This document shows positions 1 to 6,614 of a stretch of DNA of 33,226 bases, one piece after another. Each line of letters opens with the position of its first letter. Positions within the stretch are counted from its first letter, which is position 1. Location of the stretch: the NCBI GenBank assembly GCA_017452665.1, contig JAFTLZ010000148.1, positions 1 through 33,226 of the forward strand, in the 5' to 3' direction. The notes beneath the pieces are model-generated. The model searched no databases and was not told the origin of the DNA. It saw only the letters and a program-made list of their open reading frames with translations. Source of the stretch: Clostridia bacterium. GTDB lineage: Bacteria; Bacillota; Clostridia; Oscillospirales; CAG-272. A program made the position numbers and the translations under genes.

Positions 1-183
1 AAAAAGTTTCCCCAAGCCCCTTCAAAACTTTTAACACCAATTTATATGACAGACAAAATAGGAACGATTCTGCCCCGTTCGTTTATTTAGTATCCAAATT
101 CGTTTCCGAGCACGCAGCCGGAACAATCGCTCCCGCAAGCATTTAGGGACCACTCCCCTAAATGCTCCACAAAGATAGTTAGC
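1..183 (+). repeat. Interspersed repeat, copy 1 (cut by the window edge)
   Basis: This stretch aligns base by base, with many substitutions, to 2628-2837 and to the reverse complement of about 509-722. Shared blocks are the CTTCAAAACTTTTAAC segment, a CCGTTCGTTT block, a GCTCCCGC block and a terminal AATGCTCCA/AACGCTCCA block. The window starts in the middle of the first hairpin of the element, so the left end is missing. It carries a perfect 10-bp hairpin at about 139-165 (GCATTTAGGG / CCCTAAATGC). The matching place in copy 2 is also a hairpin but with different bases. No protein is plausible here. The function is unknown. Confidence 0.75.
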
Positions 184-321
184 GAGCGGCTGGAGTGCAT
201 GGGCTTGCACTCGCTTACACCACCAATGCTCTACGACATATCATTTCCTATGTCATCTCTGAGAAGGCTCGCAAGCTCGCCAGTCGAACCCGATGTGCAA
301 TAAAGGCGTTGCCCCCTCTAT

Positions 322-420
322 GTGTCATCCTGAGCGGAGAAAACGCCGCGTTGTGGCGTTTTCGTAGCCGAACTTTTGCGGCTTGCCGCAAAAGCGCGTA
401 GGCGTAAGCCGACGCGGGAT
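322..420. repeat. Compact triple-hairpin intergenic element
   Basis: Three hairpins follow each other: 340-347 with 355-362 (AAAACGCC / GGCGTTTT), 373-382 with 385-394 (CTTTTGCGGC / GCCGCAAAAG, a perfect 10-bp stem with a 2-base loop), and 396-403 with 408-415 (7 of 8 pairs). The flanks TGTCATCCTGAGCGGA and CGCGGGATCT resemble short intergenic repeats that I recall as common in uncultured gut Firmicutes, but only one copy is visible in this window. The short open frames across it are low-complexity by-products. Role unknown. Confidence 0.45.
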
Positions 421-460
421 CTACAAACAATTTCTACCAACCGTGCGCAATTCGATCTAA

Positions 461-500
461 GGCTCTCCCTCCGGGAGAGATCCGCGGAGCGGTGAGAGGG
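461..500. repeat. Palindromic intergenic segment
   Basis: A 7-bp hairpin, CTCTCCC (463-469) with GGGAGAG (473-479), is followed by the palindrome TCCGCGGA (481-488) and by GGTGAGAG, which can also pair with the CTCTC arm. It lies against the inverted copy of the interspersed repeat at 509-722. It looks like another small repeat unit nested in this patchwork. No gene is supported in the roughly 650 bases before position 656. Confidence 0.35.
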
Positions 501-508
501 CGCATCCC

Positions 509-722
509 ATGGAGCATTTAATGGTCGAAGCATGGGCAAGCCCATGCGCCCTAAATGCTTGCGGCAGCGAATCTTCCCGTCCGTTAACCCGCTGACAAAT
601 CTAACGCCAAACCAAAAGAACGAGGTAGGAACATTCCCACCTCGTCAATTTTTTATTAAGCATTAAAAGTTTTGAGGGGGCTTGGGGGAACTTTTTCAAA
701 AGTTCCCCCAAAAACGCATCCC
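509..722 (-). repeat. Interspersed repeat, copy 3 (inverted)
   Basis: Read on the minus strand it starts GGATGCG, as copy 2 does, and continues with a 12-bp hairpin (684-695 with 698-709), the CTCAAAACTTTTAA block, a CGAGGT/ACCTCG hairpin (621-644), GATTTGTCAGCG and GCATTTAGGG. Relative to copy 1 the last hairpin has gained a GCATGGGC/GCCCATGC insert. The element overlaps the 3' end of the upstream membrane-protein gene and supplies that gene's last codons and stop. Its hairpin stem differs in sequence from that of copy 2 but keeps the pairing. Confidence 0.7.
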
Positions 723-1243
723 CGAAACCCGCGTCCTTTTCCACTCATCCAAAAAATCGCGCCCAAACCGCAATAGGAGAGCACGGTCATGATTACCGTT
801 GCGATCAAAACTCCCAGAGCAGCGGCGAAAAAGGATTTTTTCGGTTCGAGTCCCAGCACCGAGGCAATCAGAGTCCCCGTCCACGCACCGGTTCCCGGCA
901 AAGGAATGGCAACAAAAATCACGATTCCCCAATAAGAGTATTTCTCAATGGTTCCCTTGTGCTTTTCCACCTTGCGCTCCAGCCACGCCCCCACGCGGGC
1001 AAAAAACGCCACGCGGCTGTTGGTCAGCCAGCGCAAAAACGCGCGGATAAACAGCAGGATAAAAGGTACGGGTAGCAGATTACCCGCAATGCTGAACAGC
1101 GCGGTCTGCCACCACGGCATCCCCAATCCCCAGCCCAGCGGCACTGCGCCGCGGCACTCGATGATGGGGAGCATGGAGCAAAAGAACACGCAAAGCTCCC
1201 GCCCAACGGTCTCCAAAAAGAAATGTTCGATTGCTTCAACCAT
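656..1243 (-). CDS. Small multidrug-export family membrane protein (COG2426 / Sm_multidrug_ex)
   Basis: A 195-residue integral membrane protein with about four hydrophobic segments: about 15-35 with the IIECRGAVPLGWGLG motif, 43-70, about 105-130 with the IPLPGTGAWTGTLIAS motif, and 137-165. The paired gly/pro-rich motifs are characteristic of the COG2426 family. The family name comes from remote similarity to export proteins and the substrate is not established. The start ATG lies 19 nt after the ackA stop with no clear Shine-Dalgarno, which fits translation coupled to ackA. The last 20 or so residues (from about GFRGCVFGG to KTFNA) are encoded by the interspersed repeat and are not expected in the family, which is usually about 150-170 residues long. 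Confidence 0.85.
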   Translation of the reverse strand: MVEAIEHFFLETVGRELCVFFCSMLPIIECRGAVPLGWGLGMPWWQTALFSIAGNLLPVPFILLFIRAFLRWLTNSRVAFFARVGAWLERKVEKHKGTIEKYSYWGIVIFVAIPLPGTGAWTGTLIASVLGLEPKKSFFAAALGVLIATVIMTVLSYCGLGAIFWMSGKGRGFRGCVFGGTFEKVPPSPLKTFNA

Positions 1244-1262
1244 AAGCGATCAAAAGCCGAGC

Positions 1263-2483
1263 TTACGCACGGGCGCTCACCAATTCCTCGGTGTCCTTCG
1301 CGATCATCAGCTCTTCGTTGGTCGGAATAACCAGCACACGAACCTTCGAGCCGGGAGCAGAAATATCCACCTCAGCCGCACCGCGGATGGCCTTAGCGTT
1401 CAGCTCCTCGTCAATTTCAACGCCCATGAACGCAAGATTCTTTGCAACGCGAGAACGATAATGCGGGTTGTTCTCACCAATACCGCCGGCAAAGGTGATG
1501 GCGTCCACGCCGCCCATTGCAGCTGCATAAGAACCGATATATTTGGTCAGCTGGTGAACCACCATCGACTCTACGAGCTGGCAACGCTTGTCGCCTGCCT
1601 TGGCACCCATTTCAATGTCGCGGTTGTCGCTGGTCTTTTGGGTTACACCCAGCATACCGGACTTTTTATTCATAATGGTATCAATCTGATCAGCCGTCAG
1701 ATTCTCTTTCTTCATCAAGAGCGGAACGATGGCAGGGTCGATGGAGCCGCAACGGGTACCCATCATAATGCCCTCCAGAGGCGTCAGACCCATGGTCGTA
1801 TCGTAGCATTTTCCGTCCTTAACTGCGGCAATGGAGGAACCGTTGCCAAGATGGCAGGTAACGACCTTGAGTCCCTCTGCGTTTGCGGGATCCTTGCCCA
1901 TCATCACAGCCGCACGCATCGAAACGTAACGGTGGCTCGTGCCGTGGAAGCCGTAACGGCGGATGCGGTATTTTTCGTAGTACTCGTAAGGCAGAGCGTA
2001 CATATAGGCGTAGTCGGGCATGGTTTGATGGAAGCCGGTGTCAAACACAGCAACCTGCGGCACGCCGGGCATGGTCTTTTCGCACGCACGGATACCCGTC
2101 AGGTTGTGAGGATTGTGGAGCGGGCCGAGCTCGCAGCATTCCTCAATCGCCTCGATCACCTTTTCGTCGATGATCACAGAGCCGGAGAATTTCTCGCCGC
2201 CATGCAGAACGCGGTGTCCGACAGCGGTAATTTCGGACAGAGATGCAATTACGCCGTTCTCCTTAGAGGTCAGCGTATCCAGCACCAGCTGAACAGCAGC
2301 CGCATGATCCTTCATCTGGATGTCAATTTTGTAGTCCTCGCGGCCTTCAACCTTCTGCTTGAAGTTACCGCCCTCAATGCCAATGCGGTCAGCCTGTCCC
2401 TTTGCCAAAACCTGCTCGGTTGCCATGTCGATCAGCTGATACTTCAAGGAAGAGCTGCCTGCGTTGATAACAAGAATTTTCAT
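1263..2483 (-). CDS. ackA: Acetate kinase
   Basis: Converts acetyl phosphate and ADP to acetate and ATP in the cytoplasm, the ATP-yielding end of acetogenic fermentation. The protein is 406 residues, normal for the family. It has the N-terminal ASKHA motif VINAGSSSLK (conserved N7), R91 in GHRVLHGG, D148 in AVFDTG, H180 in YGFHGTSHR, the MGTRCGSIDP loop and the C-terminal FAGGIGEN motif. I chose the ATG at 2483, not a TTG seven codons upstream. The AAAGGA ribosome site lies between the two, and the protein then starts MKILVINAG as usual. The phosphotransacetylase gene pta is not in the window. A consensus promoter with a palindromic spacer lies 44 bases upstream. Confidence 0.97.
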   Translation of the reverse strand: MKILVINAGSSSLKYQLIDMATEQVLAKGQADRIGIEGGNFKQKVEGREDYKIDIQMKDHAAAVQLVLDTLTSKENGVIASLSEITAVGHRVLHGGEKFSGSVIIDEKVIEAIEECCELGPLHNPHNLTGIRACEKTMPGVPQVAVFDTGFHQTMPDYAYMYALPYEYYEKYRIRRYGFHGTSHRYVSMRAAVMMGKDPANAEGLKVVTCHLGNGSSIAAVKDGKCYDTTMGLTPLEGIMMGTRCGSIDPAIVPLLMKKENLTADQIDTIMNKKSGMLGVTQKTSDNRDIEMGAKAGDKRCQLVESMVVHQLTKYIGSYAAAMGGVDAITFAGGIGENNPHYRSRVAKNLAFMGVEIDEELNAKAIRGAAEVDISAPGSKVRVLVIPTNEELMIAKDTEELVSARA

Positions 2484-2526
2484 GATTTGTATTGATCCTT
2501 TCAAAATAAATAATTCAACATCTTAT

Positions 2527-2555
2527 ATCTTACAACAAAACCGGCGTTTTGTCAA
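2527..2555 (-). promoter_or_regulatory. Promoter of ackA with a palindromic spacer
   Basis: On the minus strand TTGACA (2555-2550) is followed after exactly 17 bases by TAAGAT (2532-2527), a good sigma-A promoter, about 40 bases before the ackA ATG. The spacer and the end of the -35 box contain the inverted repeat CAAAAC-GCCG-GTTTTG (2536-2551). A regulator could bind there, but nothing identifies one. Confidence 0.75.
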
Positions 2556-2627
2556 GCGTGAAACGAAAATTTTGTGATTTTTTACATACAAAATTGAGAT
2601 TTTTGTTGATGGGTGGGATTTGGAAAA

Positions 2628-2837
2628 GGATGCGAGTTTTCGTGGAAAAACTTTTGAAAAAGTTTTCCCACACCCTTTCAAAACTTTTAACGCACAAATA
2701 AAAGCCGGTGAAATGGGGATGTTTCTGCCTCGTTCGTTTTTTTTTACAGCAAATTTGTCAGCGAGCGAACAGGCAAAAAGATTAGCTCCCGCCAGCGTGA
2801 GGGGAGCACTCCCCTGAACGCTCCAGCAAGATCGTTT
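2628..2837 (+). repeat. Interspersed repeat, copy 2 (complete)
   Basis: The only complete forward copy. It opens with GGATGCG, then a long hairpin (2642-2655 with 2658-2671, 13 of 14 pairs), TTCAAAACTTTTAACGC, the CCTCGTTCGTTT block, AATTTGTCAGCGAGCG, GCTCCCGCCAGC, a second hairpin AGGGGA-GCAC-TCCCCT, and GAACGCTCCAGCAAGATCGTT. Both hairpins are kept in the other copies with different bases, which suggests selection on structure. An open frame across it (2620-2817) reads the same KTFNA end as the C-terminus of the membrane protein at 656-1243. I do not consider that frame a gene. Confidence 0.75.
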
Positions 2838-2930
2838 GTCCTCATATTCTTATTGCAATAGCTTTTTTGAACCACGCGACGCGTTTTTTTGTGATACAAA
2901 AATGGCACGGAAAATGGCACAAAGTGGCAC

Positions 2931-2966
2931 AAAAGGGGCAAAAAACCGAAGTTTTTTGCCCCTTTT
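2931..2966 (-). terminator. Intrinsic terminator after the collagen-like lipoprotein gene
   Basis: A perfect 16-bp stem, 2931-2946 with 2951-2966, closes a 4-base loop. On the minus strand the loop is TTCG closed by C-G, the very stable UUCG tetraloop, which points to minus-strand use. The stem ends in an A/T run, so the U tract is partly within it. It lies 84 bases after the stop codon at 3050. The rest of 2838-3049 has only TGGCAC direct repeats (about 2903-2930) and small hairpins; I see no gene there. Confidence 0.8.
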
Positions 2967-3049
2967 TGATGTGTTTTTCGACCGTTTTGAGCGGTTTTTG
3001 AGCACTTTTTGGGCTCATTTTGCAATGTCGCGTTGGTACAGTGGAACTT

Positions 3050-4594
3050 TTAAGGCTGCAGAAGTTCAAGAGACGCGTCGCTGAAATACTCCAAGGGGTC
3101 TGTACGCTCTCCGTCTACCATAACTTCAAAATGCAAATGAGGAGGATCGGCAACCTCATAGATAGCACTATCGCCAACGGTTCCGATCAAATCTCCTGCT
3201 TTGACAGGCTGTCCCGACGTAATGACTGAAGGAATGGATTCGGACAAATTTTTATATAGGCTGCATACGTTTCCGGCATGTATAACAGAAACGCAGTATC
3301 CATACATAGAGTCGTACCAAACCGAACCCACAACACCGTCCTCAACACAATAAACCGATGCCTGTGCTTCGGAAAGAATGTCAATTCCATTATGCGTCCG
3401 ATAATCTTGGGTCGATTCGTTGAATATGGAATCAGTAGTACTGTAGCGCTTCATCAGCGTACCGCCGCTGATGGGAAGGATATCAAATTCTACTGCGGGC
3501 TGCACCGCTGTGGGATCAAACTTCCATTTTGCCGTGAGAGTGATATTTTCGGTAACCGAATACCCGATAAAGCTCCACTTCTCCTCACCGATGTACCATC
3601 CGAGAAAGAGATATCCTGCTTTGGTAGGAGCGGCAGGCTGGGTAGCCTTTGCGGCATATTCAACCGTTTGAGCCGTTACCTCAGATCCTCCGTCCGAATC
3701 AAACGTTACGGTATAGGTCTTTTTTGCGGCAAGATTGCCGTTTACCAGATCCTGAATCCACTCTTCTCGTGTACCCGTATAATCAAAGTATTCCTTGTAT
3801 ATCTCATAGGCATCCTTTCCGCTATCTCCCTTTACGCCTTGAATTCCCTGCTCGCCTTGTGCTCCGGTTGCTCCGGTTTCACCCTTTTCGCCGTTTGTGC
3901 CAACGACAACGCCGAGATTGGTGACGGTTCCATCGGACAGCGTGATGATCAGTTCGCCATTGGCACTGATTTCGGTTTTTCTGACGCTGATACCGTCCTT
4001 GCCATCTGTTCCGTCTTTTCCATCGACGCCGTCTTTGCCGTTGGTACCATCTTTTCCGTCCATTCCATTCTTACCATCGGCGCCATCCTTACCGTTGGTT
4101 CCCGTAACATTGCCGAGATTGGTAACGGTTCCGTCGGACAACGTGATGACCAACTCACCGTTGGCGTTAATTTCGGTTTTGCTGACGCTGATACCATCTT
4201 TGCCGTCGTTTCCATCGACGCCGTCTTTGCCGTTGATACCATCTTTTCCGTCCATTCCATTCTTACCATCGGTGCCATCCTTACCGTTGGTTCCATCTTT
4301 ACCGTCGACACCGTTTTTACCATCGGTTCCCGTAACATTGCCGAGATTGATGACGGTTCCATCGGACAGCGTGATGATCAGTTCGCCATTGGTATTGATT
4401 TCGGTTTTGCTGACGCTGATACCGTCCTTGCCATCTTCTCCTTTTTCTCCTTGTTCACCTTGTGGTCCGGTATCACCTTTGTCACCCTTTTCGCCTTGCG
4501 GCCCCTGCATATCGCAGGATGAAAAGGTGCACACTACGCCTAACATCATCAAGAGAGCCAGCATCAAAGAGATCAAACGGTTTGCTTTTTTCAT
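3050..4594 (-). CDS. Collagen-like lipoprotein with an M23 (LytM) peptidase domain
   Basis: A 514-residue exported protein. Residues 1-26 are a signal peptide and C27 sits in a lipobox-like FSSC, so it is probably lipid-anchored. Residues 30-58, 91-133, 167-200 and 234-260 are collagen-like Gly-X-Y repeats, rich in GKDG. They alternate with three near-identical 33-residue modules (58-90, 134-166, 201-233; GISVSKTEI...GELIITLSDGTV). After a short AYEIYKEYF...GTREEW segment comes an InlB B-repeat-like module (about 292-357, with FLGWY). Residues 370-505 are a LytM/M23 domain with all four metal and catalytic residues in place: H401 and D405 (HNGID), H486 and H488 (HLHFE). It probably cuts peptidoglycan cross-links at the end of a long surface stalk. 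The start is set by AGGAGG 8 bases upstream. The gene stands alone behind a structured leader. Confidence 0.88.
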   Translation of the reverse strand: MKKANRLISLMLALLMMLGVVCTFSSCDMQGPQGEKGDKGDTGPQGEQGEKGEDGKDGISVSKTEINTNGELIITLSDGTVINLGNVTGTDGKNGVDGKDGTNGKDGTDGKNGMDGKDGINGKDGVDGNDGKDGISVSKTEINANGELVITLSDGTVTNLGNVTGTNGKDGADGKNGMDGKDGTNGKDGVDGKDGTDGKDGISVRKTEISANGELIITLSDGTVTNLGVVVGTNGEKGETGATGAQGEQGIQGVKGDSGKDAYEIYKEYFDYTGTREEWIQDLVNGNLAAKKTYTVTFDSDGGSEVTAQTVEYAAKATQPAAPTKAGYLFLGWYIGEEKWSFIGYSVTENITLTAKWKFDPTAVQPAVEFDILPISGGTLMKRYSTTDSIFNESTQDYRTHNGIDILSEAQASVYCVEDGVVGSVWYDSMYGYCVSVIHAGNVCSLYKNLSESIPSVITSGQPVKAGDLIGTVGDSAIYEVADPPHLHFEVMVDGERTDPLEYFSDASLELLQP

Positions 4595-4615
4595 TTTTTC
4601 TTCCTCCTAAAAATG

Positions 4616-4650
4616 AATAAAATAAAAAGTGCGCAACCGAAGCTGCGCAC
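4616..4650 (-). terminator. Leader terminator (attenuator) before the lipoprotein ribosome site
   Basis: On the minus strand a 7-bp stem, GTGCGCA with TGCGCAC (4650-4629), is followed at once by TTTTTATTTTATT (4628-4616). AGGAGG and the start codon come next. A terminator between a promoter and its own gene is the hallmark of transcription attenuation. The segment just upstream (4666-4652) can pair with an earlier leader segment, which could link the fold upstream to the decision here. Confidence 0.75.
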
Positions 4651-4715
4651 AAAAAACGCAAACTCCGATTGTCGCCAAACAAACTCAAGAAAAGACAAGA
4701 ATATTCTTTCACACC

Positions 4716-4778
4716 CTAACTTGATGGAATTTGCGTTTTTATCAAATTCGTAAAATTAGGGTATGACAAAAAGAGCAT
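4716..4778 (-). CDS. Possible leader peptide, 20 residues
   Basis: An ATG at 4778 follows AAGGGA at a spacing of about 7 and opens a 20-codon frame that ends TAG at 4716. It begins MLFLSYPNF and ends IPSS. The frame spans the P2 and P3 stems of the leader, so ribosomes on it would change the fold. The peptide shows no run of a single regulatory amino acid, and a frame this short can arise by chance, so support is weak. Confidence 0.2.
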   Translation of the reverse strand: MLFLSYPNFTNLIKTQIPSS

Positions 4779-4837
4779 AGTTATCCCTTGCGGAAAAATA
4801 TACTTGACTTTTGTTATTGAGTTTGTTTGGCTCTTGT

Positions 4838-4866
4838 ATTATAGCACACTTTTGACCGTTTGTAAA
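4838..4866 (-). promoter_or_regulatory. Promoter of the lipoprotein gene and its leader
   Basis: On the minus strand TTTACA (4866-4861) and a perfect TATAAT (4843-4838) are separated by exactly 17 bases. The expected start at about 4831 coincides with the first base of the leader's P1 stem. The promoter lies directly downstream of the purine operon terminator, so the two units are separate. Confidence 0.85.
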
Positions 4867-4875
4867 GCCAAAATA

Positions 4876-4913
4876 TGAAAAAAGCGGCATTTTCTTGCGA
4901 GAAAATACCGCTT
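4876..4913 (-). terminator. Terminator of the purine operon
   Basis: The stem is 4913-4900 with 4895-4882 (AAGCGGTATTTTCT / AGAAAATGCCGCTT) around the loop CGCA, followed by a T run. As minus-strand RNA it has 14 pairs, with a U-G pair at the variable position. On the plus strand that pair would be a C-A mismatch. This shows it serves the minus strand, 14 bases after the fhs stop. Confidence 0.9.
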
Positions 4914-4926
4914 GAGTTGTTGATTT

Positions 4927-6600
4927 TTAAAACAGTCCGGTGATTTTGCCGTTCTCGTCTACGTCGATCCTCTCGGCGGCGGGAACCTTGGGGAGTCCCG
5001 GCATGGTCATAATGTCTCCCGTCAGGGCGACAATAAATCCTGCGCCTGCGCTGACCTTGACGTTGCGCACGGTTACGGTAAAGCCCTCGGGCGCGCCCAG
5101 CTTGGTTGCGTCATCCGAAAAGCTGTACTGCGTTTTTGCCATACATATGGGCAGGTGATCGAATCCGAGCGAGGTCAGCTTGTCGATCTCCTTTTTTGCC
5201 GCGGGTGCAACGAACACGCCGCTGCCGCCGTAGATCCGCTTGACGACGGTCTCGATCTTTTCTTCGATCGTTCCGTCGAGATCATAGCTGAATTGGAAGC
5301 TGTTGGGCGCTTCGCAAAGCTTGACGACCTCCTCAGCCAGCGCCATGCCGCCCGCACCGCCGTCCGCCCATACGGTGGACAGCACCACATTGACGCCAAG
5401 GGCACGGCAACGCTCGATCACCAGGTCGATCTCGGCGTCGGTATCGGTCGGGAAACGGTTGACCGCAACCACGCAAGGCAGACCGTATACGTTTTTCATA
5501 TTGGATACGTGGCGCAACAGGTTGGGAATTCCGGCAGACAGCGCCTCCAGATTTTCATTGCCCAGATCGGTTTTTGCAACACCACCGTGCATCTTCAGCG
5601 CGCGCACGGTTGCAACCACCACAACGGCATCTGGCTTGAGGTCTGCCATGCGGCATTTGATATCCAGGAATTTTTCGGCGCCGAGGTCTGCACCAAAGCC
5701 TGCCTCGGTTACGGCGTAGTCGCCAAGCTTCATCGCCATTTTGGTGGCAATGACCGAGTTGCAGCCGTGCGCGATGTTTGCAAACGGGCCGCCGTGCACA
5801 AATGCGGGCGTACCCTCCAGCGTTTGCACCAGATTGGGCTTGAGCGCATCCTTGAGCAGAGCCGCCATGGCGCCAACTGCATTCAGATCTCCTGCGGTCA
5901 CGGGCTTTTCGTCGTAGGTATACGCCACAACGATGCGGGAAAGGCGCTCCTTCAGATCGGTGATGGAGCTTGCCAGGCAGAACACCGCCATGATCTCGGA
6001 TGCTACGGTAATATCGTAGCCATCCTCACGCGGGACGCCATTGACTCTGCCGCCCAGTCCGTCGGTGACAAAGCGCAGCTGACGGTCGTTCATATCCACG
6101 CAACGCTTCCAAACGATGCGGCGGGGATCGATGTTCAGGCGATTGCCCTGGTAAATGTGGTTATCCAGCATCGCCGCCAGCAGATTGTTTGCCGCACCGA
6201 TGGCGTGAAAATCACCCGTAAAATGCAGGTTGATATCCTCCATCGGCACCACCTGGGCATATCCGCCGCCTGCGGCGCCGCCCTTGATGCCAAACACGGG
6301 ACCCAGCGACGGCTCGCGCAGTGCCACCACGCAATTTTTGCCGATGCGGCGCATACCGTCGGCAAGACCGATGGTAGTGGTGGTCTTCCCTTCCCCTGCG
6401 GGGGTGGGTGTGATGGCGGTGACAAGGATCAGCTTGCCGTTCTTGCGCGGGCACTCCTTCAAAAGCGAATAATCGACCTTTGCCTTGTATTTTCCGTACT
6501 GCTCCAGATATTCCTCACCGACGCCGGCAACCTTTGCGATCTCGGTGATCGGCTTCATTTGTGCGCTTTGCGCGATTTCAATATCGGATAAATATGCCAT
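4927..6600 (-). CDS. fhs: Formate--tetrahydrofolate ligase
   Basis: Makes 10-formyl-tetrahydrofolate from formate, tetrahydrofolate and ATP in the cytoplasm. The 557-residue length matches the family (about 555-560). Seen: the ATP-binding loop [13 protein letters not shown] (64-76), [18 protein letters not shown], the substrate region [20 protein letters not shown], and [10 protein letters not shown]. An ATG at 6615 overlaps the purL stop, but it lacks a ribosome site. GGGAG lies 8 bases before the ATG at 6600, which gives the usual [11 protein letters not shown] start, so I use that. As the last gene of the purine operon it supplies the cofactor used by PurN and the AICAR transformylase, and its level should follow the ZTP riboswitch upstream of purE. 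Confidence 0.97.
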   Translation of the reverse strand: MAYLSDIEIAQSAQMKPITEIAKVAGVGEEYLEQYGKYKAKVDYSLLKECPRKNGKLILVTAITPTPAGEGKTTTTIGLADGMRRIGKNCVVALREPSLGPVFGIKGGAAGGGYAQVVPMEDINLHFTGDFHAIGAANNLLAAMLDNHIYQGNRLNIDPRRIVWKRCVDMNDRQLRFVTDGLGGRVNGVPREDGYDITVASEIMAVFCLASSITDLKERLSRIVVAYTYDEKPVTAGDLNAVGAMAALLKDALKPNLVQTLEGTPAFVHGGPFANIAHGCNSVIATKMAMKLGDYAVTEAGFGADLGAEKFLDIKCRMADLKPDAVVVVATVRALKMHGGVAKTDLGNENLEALSAGIPNLLRHVSNMKNVYGLPCVVAVNRFPTDTDAEIDLVIERCRALGVNVVLSTVWADGGAGGMALAEEVVKLCEAPNSFQFSYDLDGTIEEKIETVVKRIYGGSGVFVAPAAKKEIDKLTSLGFDHLPICMAKTQYSFSDDATKLGAPEGFTVTVRNVKVSAGAGFIVALTGDIMTMPGLPKVPAAERIDVDENGKITGLF

Positions 6601-6614
6601 TTTTTCATCTCCCA

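Larger units (their letters stand above)
4595..4831 (-). ncRNA. Structured 5' leader of the lipoprotein gene, riboswitch-like, class unknown
   Basis: The transcript from the promoter at 4838-4866 should begin near 4831. The leader then folds into nested stems. P1 is 4831-4817 with 4688-4674 (GCCAAACAAACTCAA, 15 perfect pairs). P2 is 4765-4756 with 4719-4710 (CATACCCTAA / TTAGGGTGTG, 10 pairs including one G-U). P3 is 4749-4743 with 4733-4727 (GAATTTG / CAAATTC). The P3 loop (4740-4734, AAAAACG) can pair with CGTTTTT at 4658-4652, a pseudoknot that ends one base before a terminator hairpin (4650-4629). Alternatively 4740-4726 can pair along its whole length with 4666-4652 (15 pairs, one G-U). 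The motif does not match the purine, ZTP, c-di-GMP, c-di-AMP, T-box or cobalamin consensus that I know. Confidence 0.6.

Noticed and set aside
195..545. Several 60-75 residue frames in the first 550 bases
   Set aside because: They cross hairpin-rich repeats on both strands, lack ribosome sites and match no protein pattern.
948..2495. Long plus-strand open frame opposite ackA
   Set aside because: It is antisense to a gene with full acetate kinase motifs, has no ribosome site and its protein is low-complexity and His/Arg-rich. The same applies to long antisense frames at 5155-6591, 6561-8612, 8859-10382, 10345-11874 and 12467-13858, all opposite conserved genes.
3896..4500. Short tandem repeats resembling a CRISPR array
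   Set aside because: The repeats are collagen-type Gly-X-Y codons in the frame of the lipoprotein. Unit lengths are multiples of 9 bases and there are no unique spacers.
4652..4831. Miniature transposon with terminal inverted repeats
   Set aside because: The 15-bp inverted repeats could be transposon ends, but no target duplication flanks them. The promoter start coincides with one arm and a terminator and ribosome site follow, so a leader RNA explains more.
4595..4831. c-di-AMP, c-di-GMP or T-box leader
   Set aside because: The diagnostic blocks of these classes as I know them (for example the T-box AGGGTGGAACCGCG) are absent.
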